A stretch of 64,000 nucleotides of DNA from Nitrosopumilus sp. GTDB lineage: Archaea > Thermoproteota > Nitrososphaeria > Nitrososphaerales > Nitrosopumilaceae. Both the position numbers and the translations under genes were made by a program. Below are positions 1-7,717 of the stretch, piece after piece. The notes under the pieces are model-generated. The model was not told the origin of the DNA. It did not search any database and worked only from the letters and a program-made list of their open reading frames with translations. Each line of letters opens with the position of its first letter. Position 1 is the stretch's first letter. The stretch spans positions 1 to 64,000 of the forward strand of contig NZ_JAILWM010000004.1 in assembly GCF_025698945.1 (NCBI RefSeq). Direction: 5' to 3'.

Positions 1-292
1 GGTGTAGAAGAAGATGAGGTGTTTTCTGAGGAGGATGGGTTAGTGGAAGGGGAAACTCCAGTAGATTCTGTATCTTCAGCTGGTGTAGAAGAAGATGAGG
101 TTGAATCTACTGGAGTAGATGTGTTATCAGAAGTTGTAGCCTCAGAATTTTCTGTATCTTCAGCTGGTGTAGAAGAAGATGAGGTGTTTTCTGAGGAGGA
201 TGGGTTAGTGGAAGGGGAAACTCCAGTAGATTCTGTATCTTCAGCTGGTGTAGAAGAAGATGAGGTTGAATCTACTGGAGTAGATGTGTTAT
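1..292. repeat. 165-bp period direct repeat inside the surface-protein gene
   Basis: Positions 1-127 and 166-292 are identical as far as I can read, giving a 165-bp (55-codon) period that probably continues beyond the left edge. A shorter unit, GGTGTAGAAGAAGATGAGG, lies within it at 1-19, 82-100, 166-184 and 247-265. Read on the minus strand it encodes Ser/Thr/Pro-rich protein. Identity at the DNA level points to recent duplication or gene conversion. Confidence 0.85.
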
Positions 293-1130
293 AATCAAAT
301 ACTGATTGTTCAGCATAAGCCATTGGCCAATAGGATGATGAGATAGAATAAGGAGTAATTACAACTGTTGATAAAATAATAAGAATTAAAACAAAAGATA
401 ATGGTTGGTGAAGTTTTGATATATTAAATTCAAAACCTTCAGAATGAAGAAACAAAAATAAAATTAATGGTACGAAAATTATTAAGAAGTATTGCTGATT
501 TGTTTCTGGAATAGATAGATTTGGTAAATCATAATGTGAAGTAAAAAGATTTGATGTAAAATCAATTAAATTTTCTGGTAATAATGAAAAGTCAGTATCA
601 ATATTTGGTTTATAGATATTATCCAAGATTAAAAATGGATTAATCTGAATAAAGGAATTAGTTACAAGAAATTCAGAAACATCATTTCCAAAATTATTAA
701 TAAGTTTATCAGCAGATAGAATGTTTGACTTAGAATCTTTTTTTCTTTCTTTAGTTTTATCATTTGTGAAAAATCTATCTAATATTGTTTGTGGTTGTGG
801 ATTAATTGAATTAAAAAATATAGTACTCTCAAATAATCCTGTATCTATCTTTAATTTTTCTGAAAGATAAATCTTCTTTTCAAAAGAATCAGATGTGGAT
901 GTATTTACTAAATTAGAATGCATAGAATCTTTTTTCATTGGTTGATTTGTTTTAATTTCAATTGACTCATGTAAAGAAATAGAAACATTTTTTGTTTCTT
1001 TTGGTGGAAGAGAAGAAATTGGAATTAATTCGGATTGTGTTAAAGCATCAGTTTGAACATCAGCAAAGCTAAATGGAATAATAGATGTGATTAAAAATAA
1101 GATAATGAAAATGGATAAAATATTTCTCAA
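1..1130 (-). CDS. exported Ser/Thr/Pro-repeat membrane protein, C-terminus beyond left edge
   Basis: On the minus strand an open frame runs from a TTG at 1130 to the left edge of the window (about 376 codons), so the C-terminus is missing. The start is followed by a typical export signal, a hydrophobic run ending in SFAD at residue 24. A polar region follows, then two hydrophobic segments encoded near 495-445 and 408-352, and a Ser/Thr/Pro/Glu-rich repeat region encoded by 1-292. A GGGGGAG stretch 8 nt before the TTG could serve as ribosome binding site. I do not recognise the family. The layout suggests a surface protein with an extended, possibly glycosylated stalk. The frame is well supported by uninterrupted length and the signal peptide; the function is unknown. 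Confidence 0.75.
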   Translation of the reverse strand, partial: MRNILSIFIILFLITSIIPFSFADVQTDALTQSELIPISSLPPKETKNVSISLHESIEIKTNQPMKKDSMHSNLVNTSTSDSFEKKIYLSEKLKIDTGLFESTIFFNSINPQPQTILDRFFTNDKTKERKKDSKSNILSADKLINNFGNDVSEFLVTNSFIQINPFLILDNIYKPNIDTDFSLLPENLIDFTSNLFTSHYDLPNLSIPETNQQYFLIIFVPLILFLFLHSEGFEFNISKLHQPLSFVLILIILSTVVITPYSISSSYWPMAYAEQSVFDYNTSTPVDSTSSSSTPAEDTESTGVSPSTNPSSSENTSSSSTPAEDTENSEATTSDNTSTPVDSTSSSSTPAEDTESTGVSPSTNPSSSENTSSSST

Positions 1131-1515
1131 TTAAAAACTCCCCCAACACAAAATGTTGCAAAAATATCTTGGTGTAGAAATTGATTTGCAAGAATTTGGT
1201 GTAGACTTTTGTCTAGGGGATTGAAAAACCAATTAATGCTATCCAAAGGATAGTCTAAGGTACCCACCTCATCTTCTTCTACACCAATGAAAGTGGGTGT
1301 AGAAAAAACAATAAGGAGGCTGGAAATGTTTCATTAAAAATAATGCCATGATGGAATATACCCTAAATCATTGATCCGTTTTGGATCTGTAATTTTTCAT
1401 TGATTTTTACTAAAAAAATAGTTACAAAATAACAATCAAAGATTTTCTAGAAAAAATCATAAATGTATTTTCTAAATAGATTAATAATTTATTTTAAATA
1501 AGAATTGTTTTTTAT
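1131..1515. other. 385-bp spacer with GGTGTAGA repeats and an inverted orphan repeat copy
   Basis: I see no gene here. The spacer carries GGTGTAGA at 1171-1178, 1198-1205 and 1296-1303, and at 1265-1286 a 22-bp reverse-complement copy of the repeat unit found inside the neighbouring gene. ACCCAC (1263-1268) and GTGGGT (1293-1298) could close a hairpin around that orphan copy. The rest (1330-1515) is AT-rich and without obvious structure. It separates the 5' end of the surface-protein gene from the 3' end of the NFACT gene. Confidence 0.6.
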
Positions 1516-3453
1516 CTATGAAAATTTTGTAGTGGCTTCACCAAAATTAATTTCTTTAATTTGACTTTTGCCAGATGGAAGTACACGGACAAAATCATCA
1601 AGACTAATTTTTTTTGTAATGTCTTCTTCTAATTTTAAAAATTCAATACGAATTTTTTTAGCTACGTCAACCATTTCTAAACCATGTGGTTCAATAATTG
1701 CATAACAAATAGAATTTTTAATTATTGGAATTGATGGACCGCATGTTAATGCATAACCGTCATCTTGTGGAATAATTCCAACAGCTAGTCGAAGTGTTTC
1801 TGATTTTATAAAATTTCTTTGCCCATCAATAGTAAAGGATCCTTTTGGCAAGAACTCTCCACTTGGTGCAGATTTTTTTACTTGTTCTGGATTAACCCAG
1901 TAAGCACTTACTCCATACATTCCTTCTTTCCATGCTCTACTAAAACAAACTGTTGCATCAGCAACTTCATTCATACTTCGATCAGATACATTTAGTGCAT
2001 CTTTTAAAATAAAAAATGGTGAACCAAAGATATCTGCATGAAATATTTTATCATTTTTTACTAAATGTTTTCTTACAACAGCAGAGTTTGATGCAGCATC
2101 TCTTCCACCAATTGCTAAAAATCCATCACTGGTAAAGAACCATCTATATCGTTCATACCAATTTTTCTTTCTGATTTCTGAAACTAAAAATAAATCCTTT
2201 TCTGATTCAGTTTTACTTTGAAATTTTTCTAGCTTTGCTATCGTTTTTTCTTTAATTTGTCGAATTGAATGTATAGCTGCAGACTGTTTTTTTGCTTCAT
2301 TAAATAAAACAGATGCAATAGACTGTAAAGGGGATTTTGGATTAATTAAAATTTTTTCATCTTGAATAATAATTAAAGAATTTCCTTTTTCATTAACCAA
2401 TTTAGCATTGTTATTTGCTAAAATGTTTTTTGCAGCAACATCTTCTATAGACATAATTCCTTGCGATATCATTTCAAAAAGAGAATTTGCTACAGCTGTA
2501 ATATTTTTTGAACGTTCTTTTACAACTTCAATAGCTTTTTCTTGTTCTGAAATTTGAGTTTCTAATTCATGGATTTTTTTATCCGAACCAGATGATTGAA
2601 TAGATTTTCCTACATTTACAATGTTTTCTGAAAAAACAATATCTAATCCCTCAATGAAGCTATTTACAGTAGTAATTTCACCTTCTAGTTTTTCAAATTT
2701 TAAGGGAAGAACTTCTGTTGATTCATTTCTAATAATTACAGGTTCATGTTTACCATTAATTACATCGGATACAATTTTTGTTGTGGTTTCAAATATCTTA
2801 TTGATTTCTTCAGTTGTTAATAGATTACCTAATTTTTTTGAATCAATTTTTGCAATGTTAAAGATAGCCTCAACATATTTTTTTGGCAATCCTAATGTTC
2901 TTCCTATCCATTTTGCAGAGGGTAAAACGGATTTTTGTAGATCAATTAAATCTGATTTATCAATATTAAAAATATCTAATCCATTTACTGGTGGTTGAAT
3001 GTAATCTAATCCAACACTTAGTTTTCTATGTCTAACATCTATAGAATGTTGTAGTGCAAGAATTTTCATGTCGCTGTTACAAAGTAAAATATTTCCATCA
3101 CCAAAGAATTCCCCTACTAAAACAAACTCTTTTCCAAATCCTTCAAATGTAAAATATGCAATTCTTTCTGAACCAATCTGTTCAATTTTTTTTAATTTTA
3201 ATCTAAGAAGATCATTTCGAAGTCTTTTTAGAAGTCTATTTGGTTCTATCTGGTCTATTTTCACGTTTGTTAACCAAACTCCAGAAGTCGAAATCATCAT
3301 GAAGAGGTCATTTTTTTCTGTATGGTGCAGCTTGAATAGAATACTATCTTTGGTAATTCCATAGATATTACTTACATAATAGTCTTGGACCTTGGTAGAA
3401 ATTTGATCAACTAAATATCTTAATTCTATTCCTGCTAATGTCATAAGAAACAT
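1516..3453 (-). CDS. rqcH: NFACT-family ribosome quality-control factor (RqcH/Rqc2 homolog)
   Basis: 645 residues. The protein has the NFACT-N domain at the start (LAGIELRYLV), a central helical/coiled-coil region (about 290-420) and an NFACT-R domain (about 430-560, with GRDAASN and HADIFGSPF). The DVR triplet (residues 139-141), followed by RKLSVGLDYIQPP, is the element known in bacterial RqcH and eukaryotic Rqc2 for tail-forming tRNA handling. By homology it binds obstructed large ribosomal subunits and promotes C-terminal tailing of stalled peptides. The length is normal for archaeal members. Met4 (MTLAGIEL) matches the usual N-terminus better than the first start. It is divergent from the next gene across about 94 bp. 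Confidence 0.9.
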   Translation of the reverse strand: MFLMTLAGIELRYLVDQISTKVQDYYVSNIYGITKDSILFKLHHTEKNDLFMMISTSGVWLTNVKIDQIEPNRLLKRLRNDLLRLKLKKIEQIGSERIAYFTFEGFGKEFVLVGEFFGDGNILLCNSDMKILALQHSIDVRHRKLSVGLDYIQPPVNGLDIFNIDKSDLIDLQKSVLPSAKWIGRTLGLPKKYVEAIFNIAKIDSKKLGNLLTTEEINKIFETTTKIVSDVINGKHEPVIIRNESTEVLPLKFEKLEGEITTVNSFIEGLDIVFSENIVNVGKSIQSSGSDKKIHELETQISEQEKAIEVVKERSKNITAVANSLFEMISQGIMSIEDVAAKNILANNNAKLVNEKGNSLIIIQDEKILINPKSPLQSIASVLFNEAKKQSAAIHSIRQIKEKTIAKLEKFQSKTESEKDLFLVSEIRKKNWYERYRWFFTSDGFLAIGGRDAASNSAVVRKHLVKNDKIFHADIFGSPFFILKDALNVSDRSMNEVADATVCFSRAWKEGMYGVSAYWVNPEQVKKSAPSGEFLPKGSFTIDGQRNFIKSETLRLAVGIIPQDDGYALTCGPSIPIIKNSICYAIIEPHGLEMVDVAKKIRIEFLKLEEDITKKISLDDFVRVLPSGKSQIKEINFGEATTKFS

Positions 3454-3547
3454 AATTTGTATCTAAAATTATATCCTTGCTATGATATGCTTGATTTCTG
3501 ACCAAAGATATTAAACATGGTTTGCTTGAGACACGCTAGAAAATCAT

Positions 3548-4027
3548 TTGGCAAAATTCAAAAAGAAAAAATCTGAACCAACGAAATCACCTGATGATTC
3601 CAAAAAGGAGACAGTCAATGAAGATACAGGTGATGTTCCTCAAATAGAAAATTCTGAACCAGTTCCAGAAAATCCAGCAACTGATCCACCAGTAAGTATT
3701 GCCGAAAAAAGTGAGAAAGATAGAAAATTAAATAAATTATTTTGGATGCGAGTAGCTCTTGCCATAATTGCAGGTACTGCTGCAACTTTCATATTTGAAG
3801 AAATAGAAGGAGAAGAAAGAAGATGGGCTTCAATAGCATTTATGATTATTCTATTTTTTGGAACAATAATTGTTGCAAAAGGAATGAAAATGCAATTACC
3901 TGCTTCAGATAGAAAGAAAATTGTTACACAAGGTATTGGCAGCTACGTATTTTTGTATTTGTTTACATGGATTGTGACTTATACCATAGTTCATTCAGGA
4001 AGTGTTACAACTGGAGTTAATCTCTAA
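3548..4027 (+). CDS. small three-helix membrane protein with charged N-terminal tail
   Basis: 159 residues from a TTG start. About 65 residues of Lys/Glu/Pro-rich, probably disordered tail come first, then three predicted membrane helices (about 68-85, 95-112 and 133-150). The helices end in a Gly-rich GIGSYVFLYLF segment. I do not recognise it with certainty. The compact three-helix core with this last helix is reminiscent of archaeal EMC6/Rab5ip-like proteins, which would make it a membrane-protein insertase partner, but that is an inference from memory of the pattern. It sits 24 bp upstream of cbiT in the same direction and may be co-transcribed with the cobalamin genes. Confidence 0.75.
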   Translation: MAKFKKKKSEPTKSPDDSKKETVNEDTGDVPQIENSEPVPENPATDPPVSIAEKSEKDRKLNKLFWMRVALAIIAGTAATFIFEEIEGEERRWASIAFMIILFFGTIIVAKGMKMQLPASDRKKIVTQGIGSYVFLYLFTWIVTYTIVHSGSVTTGVNL

Positions 4028-4051
4028 CATGAAATTAACAAATGAGATTTA

Positions 4052-4642
4052 ATGTGGGATTATAAAACTCCAGGGATTCCTGATGAATATTTTGATAGAA
4101 CAGAGAAAGTTCCTATAACAAAAGAAGAAGTAAGAACAATCCAGATTAGTAAAGCTAGATTAAAACTAGGTCAGACTGTGTTTGATATTGGGTGTGGCAG
4201 TGGATCTATATCCATCGAAGCAGCACTACAAATTGGTTCAACTGGAAATGTAATAGCTATAGATTATGATGAAAACGCAATAGAGTTAAGTAAAAAAAAT
4301 ATGAAAAAGTTTGGAATTTCAAATATTACATTGATTCATGGAAATGCTAAAGAAAAAATATCAGAATTGGAAGATGCTGATGTCATATTTATTGGAGGAA
4401 CTGGCGGTGATACTAAAGAAATAGTAGAGATATCTAAAAATAAATTGAAAGTAGGAGGTAGAATAGTTATAGGGATCATATTAATTGAAACTCTCTATTC
4501 AGTATTACAAATTCTTGAAAAATTAGAATTTGAGTCAATTGATATTACTCAAGTAACAATATCAAAGAGTAGGAAAACAACCACTGGAACAATGATGCTT
4601 GCAAGAAATCCTGTAACAATTATTTCTGCATCTAGAGTCTAG
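4052..4642 (+). CDS. cbiT: cobalt-precorrin C15 methyltransferase/decarboxylase
   Basis: 196 residues, class I SAM methyltransferase fold. The SAM-binding motif FDIGCGSGS lies near residue 46. The N-terminus (WDYKTPGIPDEYF) is typical of stand-alone CbiT, which methylates C15 and decarboxylates the ring-C acetate of cobalt-precorrin in anaerobic cobalamin synthesis. It is first in a same-strand run with cbiL and cbiF. The partner CbiE, fused to CbiT in many organisms as CobL, is a separate gene at 51951-52667 in this window. Confidence 0.93.
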   Translation: MWDYKTPGIPDEYFDRTEKVPITKEEVRTIQISKARLKLGQTVFDIGCGSGSISIEAALQIGSTGNVIAIDYDENAIELSKKNMKKFGISNITLIHGNAKEKISELEDADVIFIGGTGGDTKEIVEISKNKLKVGGRIVIGIILIETLYSVLQILEKLEFESIDITQVTISKSRKTTTGTMMLARNPVTIISASRV

Positions 4643-4678
4643 TCTAGATTTTTAATTGGGATCTATTCCATACATTGT

Positions 4679-5401
4679 ATGTCAGGTTTAATTGGAATTG
4701 GTGTTGGCCCAGGTGATCCTGATCTTCTTACAGTCAAGGCAGTAAAAGCAATACAAAAAGCAGATATCATTATGTGTCCTGCTTCAAACGAAGACCGTCC
4801 TAGTATTGCATTATCAGTTGTATCCTCATTAATTGATAAATCAAAAAATCAAGATATTGTAAAACTAATTTTTCCAATGACAAAAGATAAGGATGTTCTA
4901 GAACAAACATGGAAAAAAAATGCTAAGATTATGGCAGAAAAAGTTTTGTCAGGCAAAAATGTAGTGTATCTTACAGTAGGAGATCCCTATCTTTACAGTA
5001 CTTGGATCTATATGCATAAAGATCTAAAAGAAAATTATCCAGAGATGAACATTAGTGTAATACCAGGCATAGTTTCTATGTTTACATTTGCATCAAAAGT
5101 TGGAGTTAGTATTGCAGAGGGAGCTGAAAAAGTTGCAATCATTCCATCATGTTATGATTTATCCAGTGTAAAAGAGATTGCAAAACATTCTGAAACAATG
5201 GTTTTTCTTAAAGATGGGAGATATTTTGATCAAGTAATTAATGTTCTAAAGGAATCAGGATTCCCAGATAATTCAATTTTTGCAATAGGGCAAGATCTGG
5301 GAACAGAAAATGAGATTGTAAGAAAATTAACATTAGGTGAAGTTAATGATGATACTTTAACTACAAAATATTTTTCAATACTGGTGGTAAAACGTGTCTA
5401 A
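4679..5401 (+). CDS. cbiL: cobalt-precorrin-2 C20-methyltransferase
   Basis: 240 residues, tetrapyrrole (corrin/porphyrin) methylase fold. It shows the N-terminal glycine-rich GIGVGPGDPDLLT motif, the CbiL-typical MCPASNEDRPS segment near residue 35 and the VGDPYLYSTW motif near residue 100. It adds the C20 methyl group to cobalt-precorrin-2. It starts 36 bp after cbiT and overlaps the next gene by 8 nt, so it is almost certainly co-transcribed with both. Confidence 0.93.
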   Translation: MSGLIGIGVGPGDPDLLTVKAVKAIQKADIIMCPASNEDRPSIALSVVSSLIDKSKNQDIVKLIFPMTKDKDVLEQTWKKNAKIMAEKVLSGKNVVYLTVGDPYLYSTWIYMHKDLKENYPEMNISVIPGIVSMFTFASKVGVSIAEGAEKVAIIPSCYDLSSVKEIAKHSETMVFLKDGRYFDQVINVLKESGFPDNSIFAIGQDLGTENEIVRKLTLGEVNDDTLTTKYFSILVVKRV

Positions 5402-6158
5402 CGTTTATTTTGTTGGCTGTGGACCTGGGGATCCGGAATTAATTACAATTAAAGCAAAGAAATTAATTCAAAAAGCAGATGTAATAGTTTATTCTGGTTC
5501 ATTAATTCCAAAACCAATCTTGGACCTTTGTAAAAAAGGGAAACTCTTTGATGCTGCAAAATTAATACGAGAAGAAATTTTTGAGTTACTATACAAAAAT
5601 GCAATCAAAGATAAATTAGTGGTTAGATTGCATGATGGTGATCCATCAATTTACGGTGCGATTAAAGAACAGATTGATAATCTTGAAGAGAAGGGGGTAA
5701 AATCAATTGTTGTTCCAGGCGTAACCGCATTTTTAGCTTCAGCTGCAGCTTTAGGAACTCAACTGACATTACCTGGAGTAACCCAGACCATAATTATTAC
5801 TCGCGCAGAATCTAGAACTAAAGTTCCAAAACGTGAAAAGATTTCAGAACTTGCAAAACACAAAGCAACATTAATCTTCTATCTTAGTATCCATCTAATA
5901 TCTAATTTAGTAAAAGATGCAATTGCTGGTGGATACAAAAAATCTACACCTGTAGCAATAGTATTTAGAGCAAGTTGGAATGATCAAAAAATCATCAAGG
6001 GAACTTTAGAAGATATTGTAAAAAAAGTAAAAGATGAAAAGATCACAAGAACTGCAATTGTAATTATTAGTGATGTAATAGATCCCAAGACTTATGAATA
6101 TTCAAAACTATATGATAAGAAATTTAGTCATGGATATAGAAAAGCCAAAGTCAAATAG
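5394..6158 (+). CDS. cbiF: cobalt-precorrin-4 C11-methyltransferase
   Basis: 254 residues from a GTG start that overlaps the end of cbiL by 8 nt, consistent with translational coupling. It is a tetrapyrrole methylase with GCGPGDPELIT at the N-terminus, the CbiF/CobM-typical YSGSLIPKPIL segment near residue 33 and the HDGDPSIYGAI motif near residue 80. It catalyses C11 methylation of the corrin ring. Its 3' end overlaps the convergent MurI-like gene by 8 nt. Confidence 0.93.
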   Translation: MSNVYFVGCGPGDPELITIKAKKLIQKADVIVYSGSLIPKPILDLCKKGKLFDAAKLIREEIFELLYKNAIKDKLVVRLHDGDPSIYGAIKEQIDNLEEKGVKSIVVPGVTAFLASAAALGTQLTLPGVTQTIIITRAESRTKVPKREKISELAKHKATLIFYLSIHLISNLVKDAIAGGYKKSTPVAIVFRASWNDQKIIKGTLEDIVKKVKDEKITRTAIVIISDVIDPKTYEYSKLYDKKFSHGYRKAKVK

Positions 6159-6915
6159 ATAGAAAATTTACTTTATTTTTTATTCCAATGTTTTTTAATT
6201 TAGTTTGGAATTCGTTAGTGTTACCTGAAGTAAATATTTTTAGTGTATTTTTTTTATTTTGTTGATTTTTAATTTTTGAATAAATATTATTTGCAATGAT
6301 TCTACCTGGATCTAAGAATTGTATTGAAGGATATTTTTTTTCTAAGAAATGTTGAATAAAGGGTAAATGAGTACTAGATAGGGTAATCACATCAATAGAG
6401 TTTTTGATTATCTTTTCATCAAGTATTTTTTTAATTAGTTTGATGCACAATTTCTTATTAGTTACAAATTTTCCAGATTCTACCAGATCAACTAGTTCAG
6501 ATGCATTTATCTTGATGATTTTAGTAGATTTTGAAAATTTTTGTTGTTTAATGTAATAAGATAATTCTTTGCTTTTTATCGCTGATTGAGTAGCTAAAAT
6601 TCCAATTTGTTTTGTTTTTGAAAATTTTACAGCTAATTTTAAAGGAGGTTTTACATCAATTAGTTTTTTATTTGTAAAGTTAAGGATTAGGCTTGGAGTA
6701 TTAGATGCTACAACTATAAAATCCGGTGAAAATTTTTTTTCCAGTAATTTAATTGATCTATTAATAATAGCATTTAGTTGAGACTTTGATTTTTTTCCAT
6801 AAGGATAGTTTTGATTGTCAGCAAAATAAATTATTTCAGATTTACATACACTTTGAATTTCTTTAATTATCGATAATGAGCCTAATCCTGAATCAAAGAC
6901 TGCAATCTTAGCCAC
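6151..6915 (-). CDS. Asp/Glu racemase-fold protein lacking both catalytic cysteines
   Basis: 254 residues from a GTG start. The fold signature is that of glutamate racemase (MurI): DSGLGSLS at residues 8-15, YFADNQNYPYG at 30-40, an N-T pair at 72-73 and a T-H pair at 182-183. The two cysteines that do the proton transfer in MurI are replaced by Ser71 (VASNTPS) and Ser181 (LSSTHLP). The organism should have no peptidoglycan, so I expect a different or non-catalytic role. Unusual Lys/Ile richness suggests faster divergence than its neighbours. It is convergent with cbiF and divergent from the cdvB paralog. Confidence 0.8.
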   Translation of the reverse strand: MAKIAVFDSGLGSLSIIKEIQSVCKSEIIYFADNQNYPYGKKSKSQLNAIINRSIKLLEKKFSPDFIVVASNTPSLILNFTNKKLIDVKPPLKLAVKFSKTKQIGILATQSAIKSKELSYYIKQQKFSKSTKIIKINASELVDLVESGKFVTNKKLCIKLIKKILDEKIIKNSIDVITLSSTHLPFIQHFLEKKYPSIQFLDPGRIIANNIYSKIKNQQNKKNTLKIFTSGNTNEFQTKLKNIGIKNKVNFLSI

Positions 6916-6971
6916 AAATTATAGGCACAAAGGGGACATATAGTTAGTTAGCTAAATTTAGTCTAAAGTTG

Positions 6972-6999
6972 ATCTAAATATACACCGGTCATTAAGACC
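6972..6999 (+). promoter_or_regulatory. cdvB-paralog promoter with inverted repeat
   Basis: A TATA-like CTAAATATA (6974-6982) is followed by the inverted repeat GGTC-ATTAA-GACC (6987-6999). This lies between the box and the ATG at 7020, where a repressor would block initiation. The segment ACCGGTCATTAA recurs with one mismatch, in opposite orientation relative to the gene, upstream of the second cdvB paralog at 33122-33133. Confidence 0.5.
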
Positions 7000-7019
7000 A
7001 AATTTCTAAATTATCAGCC

Positions 7020-7670
7020 ATGCCAAACTTCGATAAGACTTGGGCTCATCAAGAGACCCAAAGCGTAACTGGCAAACTCCGTGAAGCAGTAAAGCCTCAA
7101 GGTGCGTTGAAACCACGAATTCAAACTGCAGTAAACAAACTACAAGTCCAAATATCCAAAATGGACTCTATGTTAGGTAAGCTGCACGAAAGAGATGCGC
7201 AACTCTTTCAGAGAGTCGTGACTGCAATGCAGCAACATGATACTAGCACAAGTAGAGTTTTGTCTAACGAATTAGCTGAAATTCGTAAAGTTACAAAGAT
7301 GCTCGGCAATGCAAGAATGTCATTAGAACAAGTCCAACTAAGACTGACTACGATTCATGATCTTGGTGATGCTATGGTAGCAATTGGACCAGCAATGTCT
7401 ACAATGAAGGGATTGAAGTCATCGCTAGGAAGATTCATGCCAGAAGCTGATTCAGAATTGAATAGTATGACCCAGACTCTTAATGGACTCATGATGGATT
7501 CACTTGCTGGAGATTCATTTAGTATGGAATCTGCAACATCAAGTGAAGAAACAGAAAAGATTCTACAGGAAGCATCTGCGGTAGCTGAGCAACAGATAGG
7601 AGACAAATTCCCATCTGTACCATCTTCAACTGGACTTTCGTCACAATCCTCTACTTCCTCCTTTGAGTAG
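7020..7670 (+). CDS. ESCRT-III/Snf7-like cell division protein, CdvB paralog
   Basis: 216 residues. A basic N-terminal segment (KLREAVKPQGALKPRIQTAV) is followed by a long helical ESCRT-III core (about 20-150) and an acidic Ser/Thr-rich tail. By homology it polymerises on membranes at the division site or in vesicle budding together with the CdvC/Vps4 ATPase, which is not in this window. I see no C-terminal winged-helix (CdvA-binding) domain, so it is a CdvB1/B2-type paralog rather than the main CdvB. It closely resembles the gene at 32420-33073. Base composition is richer than its neighbours, consistent with high expression. Confidence 0.88.
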   Translation: MPNFDKTWAHQETQSVTGKLREAVKPQGALKPRIQTAVNKLQVQISKMDSMLGKLHERDAQLFQRVVTAMQQHDTSTSRVLSNELAEIRKVTKMLGNARMSLEQVQLRLTTIHDLGDAMVAIGPAMSTMKGLKSSLGRFMPEADSELNSMTQTLNGLMMDSLAGDSFSMESATSSEETEKILQEASAVAEQQIGDKFPSVPSSTGLSSQSSTSSFE

Positions 7671-7683
7671 ATAGATTAAGACG

Positions 7684-7712
7684 AACAGTTCATTCTTTTT
7701 GTTTTAATTTTT
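7684..7712 (+). terminator. oligo-T terminator after cdvB paralog
   Basis: A run of T tracts (TTCTTTTTGTTTTAATTTTT, 7693-7712) begins about 20 nt after the stop codon of the plus-strand gene. No hairpin is needed, which matches archaeal intrinsic termination. It also covers the 3' end of the convergent glycosyltransferase. Confidence 0.5.
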
Positions 7713-7717
7713 AAGAA

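Noticed and set aside
1-292. Short regular repeats as a CRISPR array
   Set aside because: Units are contiguous, in frame and protein-coding, with no unique spacers; no cas genes are in the window.
19-294. Plus-strand 91-codon frame through the left-edge repeats
   Set aside because: It is the complement of the Ser/Thr/Pro repeat of the minus-strand surface-protein gene, which has a signal peptide and a much longer open frame.
6151-6915. Peptidoglycan glutamate racemase
   Set aside because: Both catalytic cysteines are absent and no cell-wall synthesis genes are near.
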